Positions 1 through 6,676 of a stretch of DNA of 16,147 bases are shown in pieces (position 1 is the stretch's first letter; every line of letters begins with the position of its first letter). This DNA comes from Petrotoga sp. UBA5851 (GTDB taxonomy: Bacteria > Thermotogota > Thermotogae > Petrotogales > Petrotogaceae), in NCBI GenBank assembly GCA_002431635.1, contig DJGH01000025.1, forward strand, positions 2,323 to 18,469, given 5' to 3'. Under the pieces are notes generated by a model. That model was not told the DNA's origin, did not search any database, and saw nothing but the letters and a program-made list of their open reading frames with translations. The position numbers and the translations under genes are program-made.

Positions 1-42
1 TTTGCTCTTGCAGAAGAAAGGGGACTGATTAAAAATGTTTAA
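1..42 (+). CDS. C-terminal tail of an upstream gene, perhaps the ABC ATPase partner of the NatB-like permease
   Basis: Frame 1 is open from the window edge and reads FALAEERGLIKNV before a TAA at 40-42. Its stop overlaps the next start codon by 8 bases (ATGTTTAA), a usual arrangement in translationally coupled operons. Only 13 residues are visible, so the product cannot be named from sequence. NatB-type permeases are normally encoded just after their ATPase, so an ABC ATPase is the natural inference. The other two frames close within the first 30 bases. Confidence 0.5.
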   Translation, partial: FALAEERGLIKNV

Positions 43-1198
43 AGATTCCATGATAATTTTCAAAAAAGAGATGAAGAATATTTTTAAAGATAAACGTTCT
101 TTTTTCTCCATCATCATTCTTCCGTTTATTCTTATGCCTATAATCTTCGGCACTATAGGATTTGTATCAAACTCACAGGAGAAAGGTGCACAGGAAACAA
201 CCTATATCCTTCAGATAAAAAATGCTCCGGATGAGTTCAAAAACATTCTTTCACAGTTCATCAAATTTGAAGAAACCCAATCCATAAGCGAAGAGGGAAA
301 CTTTGCGGCACTTGAGTTTCCGCAAACGTACAACACAGACTCCCTTGAAAAGATAAACGTAAAAGTGCTTTTCAGATCCACATCGCAAAAATCATCTTTT
401 GCACTTGGACAGATTAAAGCTGCCCTAAACGCATATCAAAATCTGATACTGCAGAAAAATCTTGAAAAGCATGACCTATCACTGGATGACCTTAAGCCTA
501 TTAACATATCTGAAGTTGACATTGCTCCAAAAGAATCCCAGGGAACCCAGTTCCTGTCAATGATGGTTCCTTATATGCTCCTTATCTATATTTTTGCCGG
601 AGCAATGGGTATAGGCATGGATACAACTTCAGGTGAAAAGGAACGCGGCGGTCTTGCTGCCCTTTTAGTCAACCAGGTATCCAGAACATCTATCGCTATA
701 GGAAAAATTCTTTATGTTATCGTAACCGGACTGCTTAACAGCGTTTCCACTTTTGGAGGGCTAATTGTGGGAATATCTCTTATAGGAAATTTTTCTGGAG
801 GAAGCAGTGAACTTTATATACCAGCCTTTTCGGCATTTTCCATACTCGGACTCTTGTTCACCATACTTTCAATGAGTGCAGTGGCAGCTTCAATGATAAT
901 TCTTATGGGAAGCTTTGCAAGAAACGTTAAAGAAGCCTCCGGCTATATAATGCCTGTGTATATTATCGCAATTGTTGTCGGCGTAGCTACTATGAATATG
1001 GATTTTACAAGTTCGATAGGCATCTCTGTCATTCCTCTCATAGGATCAGTGTTTTCCCTCAAAGGACTTCTGTCAAATCAGATATCACTTTTGCAGGTAC
1101 TTTTATCCATATTCAGTAACTTTGCCGTATCTTTCCTTTTTGCATACGTAACGGCCAAGCTGTTCAACTCTGAAAAAATCATGAACACTGTAGGGTGA
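35..1198 (+). CDS. ABC-2 type transporter permease, NatB-like
   Basis: This is an inner-membrane permease of 387 residues, probably the export channel of an ABC transporter. It has a cytoplasmic N-terminus rich in lysine, a first membrane helix at about 23-44, and a long extracytoplasmic segment at about 45-172. A cluster of five or six helices then runs from about 174 to the C-terminus. The motif TSGEKERGG at 198-206 is the cytoplasmic coupling signature of the NatB/ABC-2 permeases. In Bacillus, NatAB exports sodium; other members of the family export antibiotics or peptides, so the substrate is unknown here. The ATG at 35 follows a purine-rich AAAGGGGA site. The gene overlaps the upstream one by 8 bases, and the esterase gene begins 10 bases after its stop, so it sits in an operon. 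Confidence 0.85.
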   Translation: MFKDSMIIFKKEMKNIFKDKRSFFSIIILPFILMPIIFGTIGFVSNSQEKGAQETTYILQIKNAPDEFKNILSQFIKFEETQSISEEGNFAALEFPQTYNTDSLEKINVKVLFRSTSQKSSFALGQIKAALNAYQNLILQKNLEKHDLSLDDLKPINISEVDIAPKESQGTQFLSMMVPYMLLIYIFAGAMGIGMDTTSGEKERGGLAALLVNQVSRTSIAIGKILYVIVTGLLNSVSTFGGLIVGISLIGNFSGGSSELYIPAFSAFSILGLLFTILSMSAVAASMIILMGSFARNVKEASGYIMPVYIIAIVVGVATMNMDFTSSIGISVIPLIGSVFSLKGLLSNQISLLQVLLSIFSNFAVSFLFAYVTAKLFNSEKIMNTVG

Positions 1199-1207
1199 GG
1201 CGGTGGA

Positions 1208-1960
1208 ATGTCAATATTAAAGACCTTCACAATTGGAAAAACCGGAAAAAGAATCGTTGGAATAACAGAACGTCCTGACAATCCCGGAAAGTACCCGGTA
1301 ATTTTAATGTTCCATGGCTTTTCCGGCGACCATATCGTATCAGGCTTCAAATTTCCAAGAGTATCAAGACTTCTTGTTGAGCAAGGCTTTGCTACCGTAA
1401 GGTTTGATTTCAGGGGATCTGGCGATAGTGAAGGAAATTTTGAAGATATGAGCATACTTACAGAGCTTTCAGATGCTCTTGAGGTATTTGGATATATCAA
1501 GAAAAAAGATTTTTACAACCACAAGCTTGGAATTATCGGATACAGTATGGGCGGAGCAGTCGCTTCTCTATTCGCTCCAAAGGTTCAAGATACCAATGCA
1601 GTATGCTTATGGTCTCCCGCCATATTCAACAAGGAAGTTTTTCAATCTGGCCTGATGATAAAAAAACTCTCGGAACAATCTTTTATAGATATAGGCGGAT
1701 TAAAAATATCAACAGTGTTCGCACAGGACTGCGAAAAGACCGATGCATTTGAAGACCTTCTAAAATACCGGAAAAAACTGAGAATAATACACGGTTCAAA
1801 AGATGAAAGCGTAGATTATACAAAAGTAAAGAACTTCTGCATACAAAACAGTATCAACTTTCATCAGATTGAAAATGCAGATCACAAATATCTAAGCGTT
1901 GGCTACATGAATGAACTTTTCAACCAGACAGTTGATTTTTTCTGCGCAAGCATGAAATAA
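1208..1960 (+). CDS. alpha/beta hydrolase, feruloyl (cinnamoyl) esterase-like
   Basis: This is a cytosolic serine hydrolase of 250 residues with no signal peptide. The oxyanion-hole motif HGFSGD lies at 36-41, and the conserved block RFDFRGSGDSEG at 65-76 is followed by FEDMS. The nucleophile elbow GYSMGG at 111-116 places the catalytic serine at 113. The likely acid is Asp199 (HGSKDE) and the likely base is His226 (ENADHKY). The arrangement and the RFDFRGSGDSEG/FEDM stretch match the Est1E/LJ0536 group of bacterial cinnamoyl esterases, which cleave ferulate and related phenolic esters from plant polysaccharides. A lysophospholipase or generic acyl esterase remains possible. The start is supported by a GGCGGTGGA site. 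The gene lies between the NatB-like permease and the AIM24 gene with short gaps, so they are probably co-transcribed. Confidence 0.85.
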   Translation: MSILKTFTIGKTGKRIVGITERPDNPGKYPVILMFHGFSGDHIVSGFKFPRVSRLLVEQGFATVRFDFRGSGDSEGNFEDMSILTELSDALEVFGYIKKKDFYNHKLGIIGYSMGGAVASLFAPKVQDTNAVCLWSPAIFNKEVFQSGLMIKKLSEQSFIDIGGLKISTVFAQDCEKTDAFEDLLKYRKKLRIIHGSKDESVDYTKVKNFCIQNSINFHQIENADHKYLSVGYMNELFNQTVDFFCASMK

Positions 1961-1972
1961 AAGGAGGAAAAG

Positions 1973-2653
1973 ATGGACTATACGGTAGATTTCAAAGGTT
2001 CCTACAGTATGCTAAGAGTAAGACTGAACGGCGGTGAATCCATAAAAAGCGAACCGGGATCAATGCTCAGCATGTCAGGGAATATAGAGATTCAGACTGA
2101 TACTGCAGGTGGATTCCTTAAAGCTGTCAAAAGAAGCTTCCTTGGCGGCGAAAGTTTTTTCATGAATACATTTTATGCTTCGTCAGAGGCGGAAGTATGT
2201 CTTGCTCCTGAGCTTCCGGGAGATATCGAGGTAGTCGATATCAATAATGAGCTTTTTGTACAGTCAACTTCATTTCTTGCCTGTGATACTGGCATAGATA
2301 TGGATACCCGTTTCGGCGGCATGAAATCCTTTTTTTCTGGTGAAGGGTTGTTTATGCTCCATCTGCGCGGCAGCGGCAGAGTTGCTGTATCTTCTTTCGG
2401 CGCTATATTTAAAAAATATATTGCTCCCGGTGAAGTGCTAACCGTCGATACCGGTCATATAGTTGCATTTGACGGCTCTGTCAGCTACTCCATCGATAAG
2501 TTCGGGAGCTGGTCCTCAACTATACTTGGCGGTGAAGGTCTTGTGTGCAGATTTACCGGACCAGGGAACGTCTATATTCAGACCAGAAACGTTCCAGCAT
2601 TCATAAACTGGATAAAGGGATATATTCCTACACGTGAAACCGGAAGCAGATAA
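1973..2653 (+). CDS. AIM24/TIGR00266 family protein
   Basis: This 226-residue soluble protein belongs to the AIM24 (TIGR00266) family, a double-stranded beta-helix fold. The family is widespread in bacteria and includes mitochondrial AIM24, but its molecular function is not established. Diagnostic glycine-rich repeats are visible: EPGSMLSM at 27-34, KRSFLGGESFF at 53-63, FSGEGLF at 121-127 and LGGEGLVCRFTGPG at 185-198. There are no membrane helices or catalytic motifs. A perfect AAGGAGG site at 1961-1967 precedes the ATG. It is the last gene of its operon: a hairpin terminator follows 8 bases after the stop. The neighbouring permease and esterase do not reveal a role. Confidence 0.88.
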   Translation: MDYTVDFKGSYSMLRVRLNGGESIKSEPGSMLSMSGNIEIQTDTAGGFLKAVKRSFLGGESFFMNTFYASSEAEVCLAPELPGDIEVVDINNELFVQSTSFLACDTGIDMDTRFGGMKSFFSGEGLFMLHLRGSGRVAVSSFGAIFKKYIAPGEVLTVDTGHIVAFDGSVSYSIDKFGSWSSTILGGEGLVCRFTGPGNVYIQTRNVPAFINWIKGYIPTRETGSR

Positions 2654-2661
2654 TCTTTAAT

Positions 2662-2707
2662 AAAATATCCGTCCTGATACAGATGAAGGACGGGTATTTT
2701 ATTTTTT
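2662..2707 (+). terminator. Rho-independent terminator after the AIM24 gene
   Basis: The arms at 2662-2675 and 2687-2700 form a 14-bp stem with a single G-T wobble and an 11-base loop. The GC core is CCGTCCT/AGGACGG. An A-rich left foot and a T-rich right foot, followed by ATTTTTT, complete the signal. It separates the permease-esterase-AIM24 operon from the outer-membrane protein gene. Confidence 0.85.
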
Positions 2708-2726
2708 ATGTTTATTAATGTATAAT
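2698..2726 (+). promoter_or_regulatory. Possible sigma70 promoter for the outer-membrane protein gene
   Basis: A perfect TATAAT lies at 2721-2726, about 50 bases before the start codon and just downstream of the terminator. The best-placed -35 (TTTATT at 2698-2703, spacer 17) is poor, and the region is very AT-rich. The -10 is therefore plausible but not proven. Confidence 0.4.
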
Positions 2727-2760
2727 ATTAATATATGTAACTCAACAATAATCTAAAGAC

Positions 2761-2770
2761 AAAGGGGTGA
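2761..2770 (+). promoter_or_regulatory. Ribosome binding site that decides the start of the outer-membrane protein
   Basis: AAAGGGGTGA lies 5 bases before the ATG at 2776. An in-frame GTG at 2767 falls inside this site and would leave no room for ribosome binding, so the ATG is preferred. The resulting N-terminus, MEKRVF, is a normal signal-peptide start. Confidence 0.75.
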
Positions 2771-2775
2771 TCCGC

Positions 2776-3603
2776 ATGGAAAAAAGAGTTTTCCTGATAT
2801 GCGCTTTATTTGTGTGCTTTATGGGAATACTGCCGGCAAATCCTTTTAAGCTTCAGCTGGAATATGAAAAGGGTTTTGTAGGGCCAGTATTTCATCAGAT
2901 TCAGTTTGGTAAAACAGAAAACGGGAATACCAAGTTTGATTATGTCAAAGACGGCGGTCAGGATATACTTTTCCCTGCCGAGAAGTTCACACTGCGCTTT
3001 GAACCGGCTCAGAGCCATCTCATTACCTTTGTGTACCAGCCGCTGGACCTGCAGACTAAAGCCTATCTCACATCAGATGCCACAATTAACACTGTGAAGT
3101 TTGAAAAAAACTCCGGTCTGTCTTTAAAATACTCTTTTCCGTTTTACAGAGTCAGCTATATGTATAAATTTATAAATGAAAAGAGTTTTGATATTGGAGC
3201 CGGTCTTTCTCTACAGTTAAGGAATGCCAGTATATCCTTTGAAAGCCTGGACGGGAAAAAAATTATAATAAACCAAAATCTTGGACCTGTTCCTATTCTT
3301 AAGTTTGCTGCTAACTACCGCTTTGAAAACGGTATCTTTTTGGGAACAGAGATCGATGGGTTTTATGCTTCATCAGCATTCATAAACGGAAGTTCGTTTG
3401 ATTTTGAAGGCTCAATTTTAGATTTAAATATAAACGCAGGTGCACCTTTTAGCAGCTTTCTTTCTTCTTTTATGAATATAAGATGGCTCGCCGGAAGTGC
3501 TAAAGGAACAGAAAAAACTCCTTCAAATCCTTTAAGTGACGGCTACACTGATAACGTCCTATCTTTCTTTCTTCTGACACTTGGATTCATAATCAATATT
3601 TAA
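2776..3603 (+). CDS. Predicted secreted outer-membrane beta-barrel protein
   Basis: This 275-residue protein has a clear signal peptide: basic start (MEKR), hydrophobic core to about residue 19, and a likely cleavage after LPA at 21, before NPF. The mature part has no long hydrophobic helix. It shows many short stretches with alternating hydrophobic and polar residues, frequent aromatic residues (Tyr/Phe), and Gly/Asn turns, for example around 115-150, 180-200 and 255-275. This pattern fits an 8- to 12-strand outer-membrane barrel. The C-terminal strand (FFLLTLGFIINI) is barrel-like but lacks the usual final aromatic residue. I recognise no named family. If correct, it implies a diderm cell. 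It stands alone between a terminator and the strong promoter of the next operon. No terminator is visible after it, so transcription may read through into the hydrolase operon. Confidence 0.65.
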   Translation: MEKRVFLICALFVCFMGILPANPFKLQLEYEKGFVGPVFHQIQFGKTENGNTKFDYVKDGGQDILFPAEKFTLRFEPAQSHLITFVYQPLDLQTKAYLTSDATINTVKFEKNSGLSLKYSFPFYRVSYMYKFINEKSFDIGAGLSLQLRNASISFESLDGKKIIINQNLGPVPILKFAANYRFENGIFLGTEIDGFYASSAFINGSSFDFEGSILDLNINAGAPFSSFLSSFMNIRWLAGSAKGTEKTPSNPLSDGYTDNVLSFFLLTLGFIINI

Positions 3604-3625
3604 CTGATTCTTGATAGAACACCCC

Positions 3626-3655
3626 TTGACAGACTGTATACTGTCATGTTATACT
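3626..3655 (+). promoter_or_regulatory. Strong sigma70 promoter of the hydrolase-GntR-ABC operon
   Basis: A perfect -35 TTGACA at 3626-3631 and a -10 TATACT at 3650-3655 are separated by 18 bases. A TG at 3647-3648 gives an extended -10 (TGTTATACT). Transcription should start near 3662, leaving a leader of about 35 bases with GGAGG at 3686-3690. This is the best promoter in the window. The arms of an inverted repeat flank its -10, so it is probably repressible. Confidence 0.85.
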
Positions 3656-3664
3656 ATGACAGTA
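3639..3664. promoter_or_regulatory. Probable repressor operator around the -10 box
   Basis: TACTGTCAT at 3639-3647 and ATGACAGTA at 3656-3664 form a perfect 9-bp inverted repeat. The 8-base gap between the arms contains the whole -10. A dimeric repressor here would block RNA polymerase. A further GACAG in the -35 (3628-3632) repeats the half-site core. The encoded YtrA-type GntR repressor in the same operon is the obvious candidate ligand, which is an inference. YtrA-class repressors usually bind palindromes at their own operon promoters. Confidence 0.7.
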
Positions 3665-3696
3665 GTATATTATAACTCTATCAATGGAGGTGTTCT

Positions 3697-4680
3697 ATGA
3701 AGAAGTTATACCTATTTTTTGCTCTTATAGTATTTGCAGCAGCTTTGATCTTCTCGCAGGAAGTTTTATACAATGAAACTGAGGTTTCTTTTGAAAGCAA
3801 CGGATTTAAATTATACGCAACTCTTACAGTTCCTGCAAACAGCGGGAAGGAGTTTTTTCCTGCCGTTGTGATGGTTCATGGTTCTGGTGCAAACGACAGA
3901 GACGAAAGCCTTCCCGTTGCACAAAATATTGTGATAAAACCCTTTATGAATATCGCACATGAACTGGCTAAAGCCGGAATAGCCTCTCTGAGATATGATA
4001 AAAGAAATTTTACGATAATCAAGGAAAACCTTTTGGAAAACGGTATGGTAAATGTATATCCACAGGATTTTATAGATGATGCACGGGCAGCGTTTGATTT
4101 TCTTCGCAGCACAGAGCATATAGACAAAAATAGGATCTTCTTTATAGGTCACAGCGAAGGAGCAAGTTATGCCCCGTTTATCTGCAAGGATAAAGAGTTC
4201 GCAGGCGCTGTACTCTTGGCTCCGGGACTGGAAAGAATAGATATAATGGTTATAAAGCAGCTTGAACTGCTGATTTCCATCTATACGCAGAATAATATTA
4301 ACAATCAGTACCAGGCCTACATAGATCAGTATACCCTGATGAGAGATGCGTTGAAATCACAGTTTGACCTTCTCCAAAACGGCTCCATTTCAGAGGACGA
4401 TTATATAATGGGAGCAACCCCAGAATACTTCAGAAGATGGAAAAAGCTCACGGAAAACACTCCGCAGGATATAGCCTCAATGACGATTCCTGTTCTCGTA
4501 ATAAACGGAACAGCAGACATGAAATGCCCTGTCCAGGATCTTATAAGCTATGAAAGCACTCTGAAAAAGAATAAAGATCTGGAAATATATATTATTGACA
4601 ATATGATCCATGAGCTTATAGATCAACAGTTAAACTTTGAATATAAAATAACAGAAAAAATAATACAGTGGATTCTTTAG
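3697..4680 (+). CDS. Exported alpha/beta hydrolase, EstD-like serine esterase
   Basis: This 327-residue serine hydrolase has an N-terminal signal peptide (MKKLYLFFAL start; likely cut after FS at 20, before QE). It should therefore act in the periplasm or outside the cell. The oxyanion motif HGSG at 61-64 is followed by NDRDE at 66-70 and RYDKR at 99-103. This set is typical of the EstD-type carboxylesterases described from Thermotoga and of related exported hydrolases. The nucleophile elbow GHSEGA at 151-156 gives Ser153. Asp274 (NGTADMKCP) and His305 (NMIHEL) complete the triad. A helical insertion at about 183-255 probably forms the lid. The natural ester is unknown. It is the first gene of the operon under the strong repressible promoter, so its job may relate to the transporters downstream, for example removing or modifying an envelope-active compound. 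Confidence 0.85.
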   Translation: MKKLYLFFALIVFAAALIFSQEVLYNETEVSFESNGFKLYATLTVPANSGKEFFPAVVMVHGSGANDRDESLPVAQNIVIKPFMNIAHELAKAGIASLRYDKRNFTIIKENLLENGMVNVYPQDFIDDARAAFDFLRSTEHIDKNRIFFIGHSEGASYAPFICKDKEFAGAVLLAPGLERIDIMVIKQLELLISIYTQNNINNQYQAYIDQYTLMRDALKSQFDLLQNGSISEDDYIMGATPEYFRRWKKLTENTPQDIASMTIPVLVINGTADMKCPVQDLISYESTLKKNKDLEIYIIDNMIHELIDQQLNFEYKITEKIIQWIL

Positions 4681-4707
4681 CGCTGAAAGCGACGTGGGGT
4701 GCTAATA

Positions 4708-5106
4708 GTGTGGTTCAAGGTGGATTACAGATCTTCCAAGCCTGTCTATGAACAGATAAAAGAAAGAATAAAGGAACAGATCCTAACAAAAAAATTAAAT
4801 CCCGGGGAGTACCTTCCCTCAATACGGACTCTGGCACAGGATATAGGTGTTAATCTTAATACCGTATCCAGATCATACAGAGAACTGGAAGCAGAAGGTT
4901 TTGTACTTTCGGAAAAAGGCCTGGGATATACTGTAAAAACTGTTCAGGAAGATAAAATAGAAACAGAAATAATGGATGAGTTCACACAGTATGTAAAAAA
5001 GCTTAAAAGAAGCGGGATACCGCAAAGCAAAGCAATCGAAACAATTAAAAACATATACGGAAACGGTGGTGAAGAAAATGGCACTTGTCCAGATAAACAG
5101 TCTTAA
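4708..5106 (+). CDS. GntR-family transcriptional repressor, YtrA subfamily
   Basis: This is a 132-residue DNA-binding regulator. The opening MWFKVDYRSSKPVYEQI is the standard start of YtrA-type GntR proteins. The winged helix-turn-helix spans about 9-77, with LAQDIGVNLNTVSRSYREL at 42-60 as the HTH and GLGYTV as the wing. The C-terminal part (80-120) is only a short pair of helices for dimerisation, lacking the ligand-binding domain of larger GntR proteins. I prefer the GTG at 4708, which has GGGGTG about 6 bases upstream, over the in-frame GTG at 4699 inside that site. Its tail overlaps the next gene by 29 bases. In Bacillus the YtrA repressor controls a neighbouring ABC transporter operon. 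Here the same layout suggests repression of the promoter upstream of the hydrolase gene. Confidence 0.9.
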   Translation: MWFKVDYRSSKPVYEQIKERIKEQILTKKLNPGEYLPSIRTLAQDIGVNLNTVSRSYRELEAEGFVLSEKGLGYTVKTVQEDKIETEIMDEFTQYVKKLKRSGIPQSKAIETIKNIYGNGGEENGTCPDKQS

Positions 5107-5926
5107 AAAATCATACAGGTCAGGAGTCAGGGCTCTAAAAAAAATATCGTTCGATCTTCAGGATAATGAGGTTCTTGCATTGCTGGGCCCAAATGGTGCC
5201 GGAAAAACAACCGCTCTTAAGTCAATCATGGGTATAATCAAAAGCGGCGGGGAAATACTTTTCAAATCACGTCCCATGACCGTGGAAGATGCTCTGCAGA
5301 ATATCGTTTTCGTACCGGAGGAAAAAAACCTTTATGACCACTTCTCTGCAAAACAGCTATCAAAAATAGCTAAACAGCTATCACCAAAATTTGACTCATC
5401 AAAATTTGATTCCTATATGGAAATATTTGAACTGAATAAAAACCAGAAGTTCTCTCATCTTTCTAACGGTATGAAAACTTTGGTTTATCTGTCTTTGGCA
5501 TTTTCCACCGATTCACTGATCTATATTCTAGACGAACCGACATGGGGGCTTGATCCGTTAATGCGCAATACTGTTCTGCGTGAGATACGCAATCTTACCT
5601 TCAACGGTAAAAGTGTGATATATACAAGTCATATTCTTTCGGAAGTAGAAAAAACCGCTGACAGGATCATAATACTTAATAAAGGCAAAATAACAGAGTT
5701 TGACAGTATGGATGAAATAAAGCTTAAGTATGCTGCACTTTCATCTTCACAGGACCTTCCCAGTTACATTTCCAAGAAGAGGGTTTCAGAGAGCGATTTT
5801 TTATATATCGTCCGCAGTAGTGAGCTTGCAATGCTTAAAAATTCATATCCTTTGGCAAGACAGGAAGAGATAAGTTTTGAAGATATTTTTGAAGCGCTGG
5901 TACGGAGGGATTCTGATGTGGATTAA
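5078..5926 (+). CDS. ABC transporter ATP-binding protein (first pair), YtrB-like
   Basis: This 282-residue cytoplasmic ATPase should power the permease encoded next. It has Walker A GPNGAGKTT at 37-45, signature LSNGM at 128-132 (in place of LSGGQ), Walker B LIYILDEP at 147-154 with D-loop GLDP at 157-160, and the switch histidine in YTSHIL at 182-187. The Q-loop glutamine appears to be replaced by glutamate (VPEEKN at 79-84). About 80 residues beyond the core probably form an accessory domain. The ATG at 5078 has GGTGGTGA 5 bases upstream; an earlier in-frame GTG lies inside that site. The gene overlaps both neighbours (29 and 11 bases), so translation is coupled. The helical domain holds two small in-frame duplications. 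Confidence 0.92.
   Translation: MALVQINSLKKSYRSGVRALKKISFDLQDNEVLALLGPNGAGKTTALKSIMGIIKSGGEILFKSRPMTVEDALQNIVFVPEEKNLYDHFSAKQLSKIAKQLSPKFDSSKFDSYMEIFELNKNQKFSHLSNGMKTLVYLSLAFSTDSLIYILDEPTWGLDPLMRNTVLREIRNLTFNGKSVIYTSHILSEVEKTADRIIILNKGKITEFDSMDEIKLKYAALSSSQDLPSYISKKRVSESDFLYIVRSSELAMLKNSYPLARQEEISFEDIFEALVRRDSDVD
5351..5409 (+). repeat. Two adjacent in-frame micro-duplications inside the ABC ATPase gene
   Basis: AAACAGCTATCA occurs at 5351-5362 and again at 5372-5383 (period 21). CAAAATTTGA occurs at 5385-5394 and 5400-5409 (period 15). Both periods are multiples of three, giving protein repeats AKQLS-KI-AKQLS and KFDS-S-KFDS. The second copies of KFDS use different codons (GAC TCA against GAT TCC), so that duplication is not fresh. 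Confidence 0.8.
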
Positions 5927-6665
5927 AGAGTTTACTGATATGCGAATAAGATTTTTCGTTATACTTTTCATCTTCTCTGCGGCACTTATACTTTTTTTCG
6001 GCATGAAGGATTACATTACTCAAACCATACTAAACGTATCGCTTGACCAGGGAGCTTTTCCCCTCATGTCAGAAGAACAGTCCAGACTTTTTATGACAAA
6101 TATAAAGAGATTCGATTTTTATGCTGTAAGTCAATGGTACGGCAAGAATTTTGGTCAGTTTATACCTTTTATTGCAATTATTCTTGCATTCCCTGTTTTT
6201 TCAAGAGAAGTGGAGAAAAAAACCATATACTTTCTGATAACAAGAAAGAAAAGAAGCAGCATATTTTTCATAAAATTTTTTTGCGGAGCTTTTTTCAATG
6301 CATTAATCATCTTTCTCATGGTAACTATCCCCTACCTTCTGTCTCTTTTTACCGATTATCCCATGAGAACCGATATATTTCTGAATTATCTTCTGGCACA
6401 GGTATCCGGCGGATCTTTCTGGTACAGTATAACAATATTATTTTCAATACTCTTTAACGATCAGATAAAAACCGCCCTGGCCTCTTTCGGAGTTTTTATA
6501 GCCGTTTCGGTTTTGCCGTTGCTTGAAGTAATGAGCTTTCTGAACATCTACTCTTATATTCTTAATCCTCTGCTGCATACAAGGTTTTACGGTTTGGTTC
6601 TTCTAACCGTATCAGCCATGTTATGTCTTGGCGGAAACTATATATTCAAGAAAAAAGACTATTGA
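5916..6665 (+). CDS. ABC-2 type permease (first pair)
   Basis: This 249-residue inner-membrane protein has about six hydrophobic segments, near 12-29, 80-95, 117-142, 155-180, 187-205 and 222-243. The stretch FSREVEKKTIYFLITRKKR at 95-113, between the second and third helices, is the cytoplasmic ABC-2 coupling segment (E..K.TI..L.....R). A single half-transporter of this size should work as a dimer with the ATPase encoded just before it. I chose the ATG at 5916 because CGGAGGGA lies 5 bases upstream; the longer reading frame from 5877 lacks this site. Its start overlaps the ATPase gene by 11 bases, and the second ATPase starts 11 bases after its stop. The substrate is unknown. Confidence 0.85.
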   Translation: MWIKEFTDMRIRFFVILFIFSAALILFFGMKDYITQTILNVSLDQGAFPLMSEEQSRLFMTNIKRFDFYAVSQWYGKNFGQFIPFIAIILAFPVFSREVEKKTIYFLITRKKRSSIFFIKFFCGAFFNALIIFLMVTIPYLLSLFTDYPMRTDIFLNYLLAQVSGGSFWYSITILFSILFNDQIKTALASFGVFIAVSVLPLLEVMSFLNIYSYILNPLLHTRFYGLVLLTVSAMLCLGGNYIFKKKDY

Positions 6666-6676
6666 GGAGGCATCAC

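Larger units (their letters stand above)
3614..3698 (+). repeat. 10-bp inverted repeat bracketing a promoter region, one arm on the start site
   Basis: ATAGAACACC at 3614-3623 and GGTGTTCTAT at 3689-3698 are perfect reverse complements, 65 bases apart. The right arm covers the end of the Shine-Dalgarno sequence and the first two bases of the hydrolase ATG. Transcripts from the local promoter lack the left arm. Only read-through RNA from the gene upstream could fold this way. Confidence 0.5.

Noticed and set aside
1078..1500. 140-residue open frame on the minus strand
   Set aside because: It lies antisense to the permease and esterase genes, has no ribosome binding site or recognisable domain, and mirrors their codon pattern.
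2654..2775. Possible riboswitch or small RNA in the gap before the outer-membrane gene
   Set aside because: The only structure is the terminator hairpin; the rest is AT-rich and holds no recognisable conserved RNA motif.
3811..4152. 113-residue minus-strand frame inside the exported hydrolase
   Set aside because: The plus-strand gene has a signal peptide and full catalytic triad over this region; the antisense frame has no family features.
4681..4691. Small hairpin CGCT-GAA-AGCG between the hydrolase and GntR genes
   Set aside because: Only 4 base pairs and no T-tract; too weak to call a terminator, so the genes are treated as one operon.
5877..5915. Longer N-terminus for the first ABC permease
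   Set aside because: The extension has no ribosome binding site and reads through the upstream ATPase; CGGAGGGA points to the ATG at 5916.
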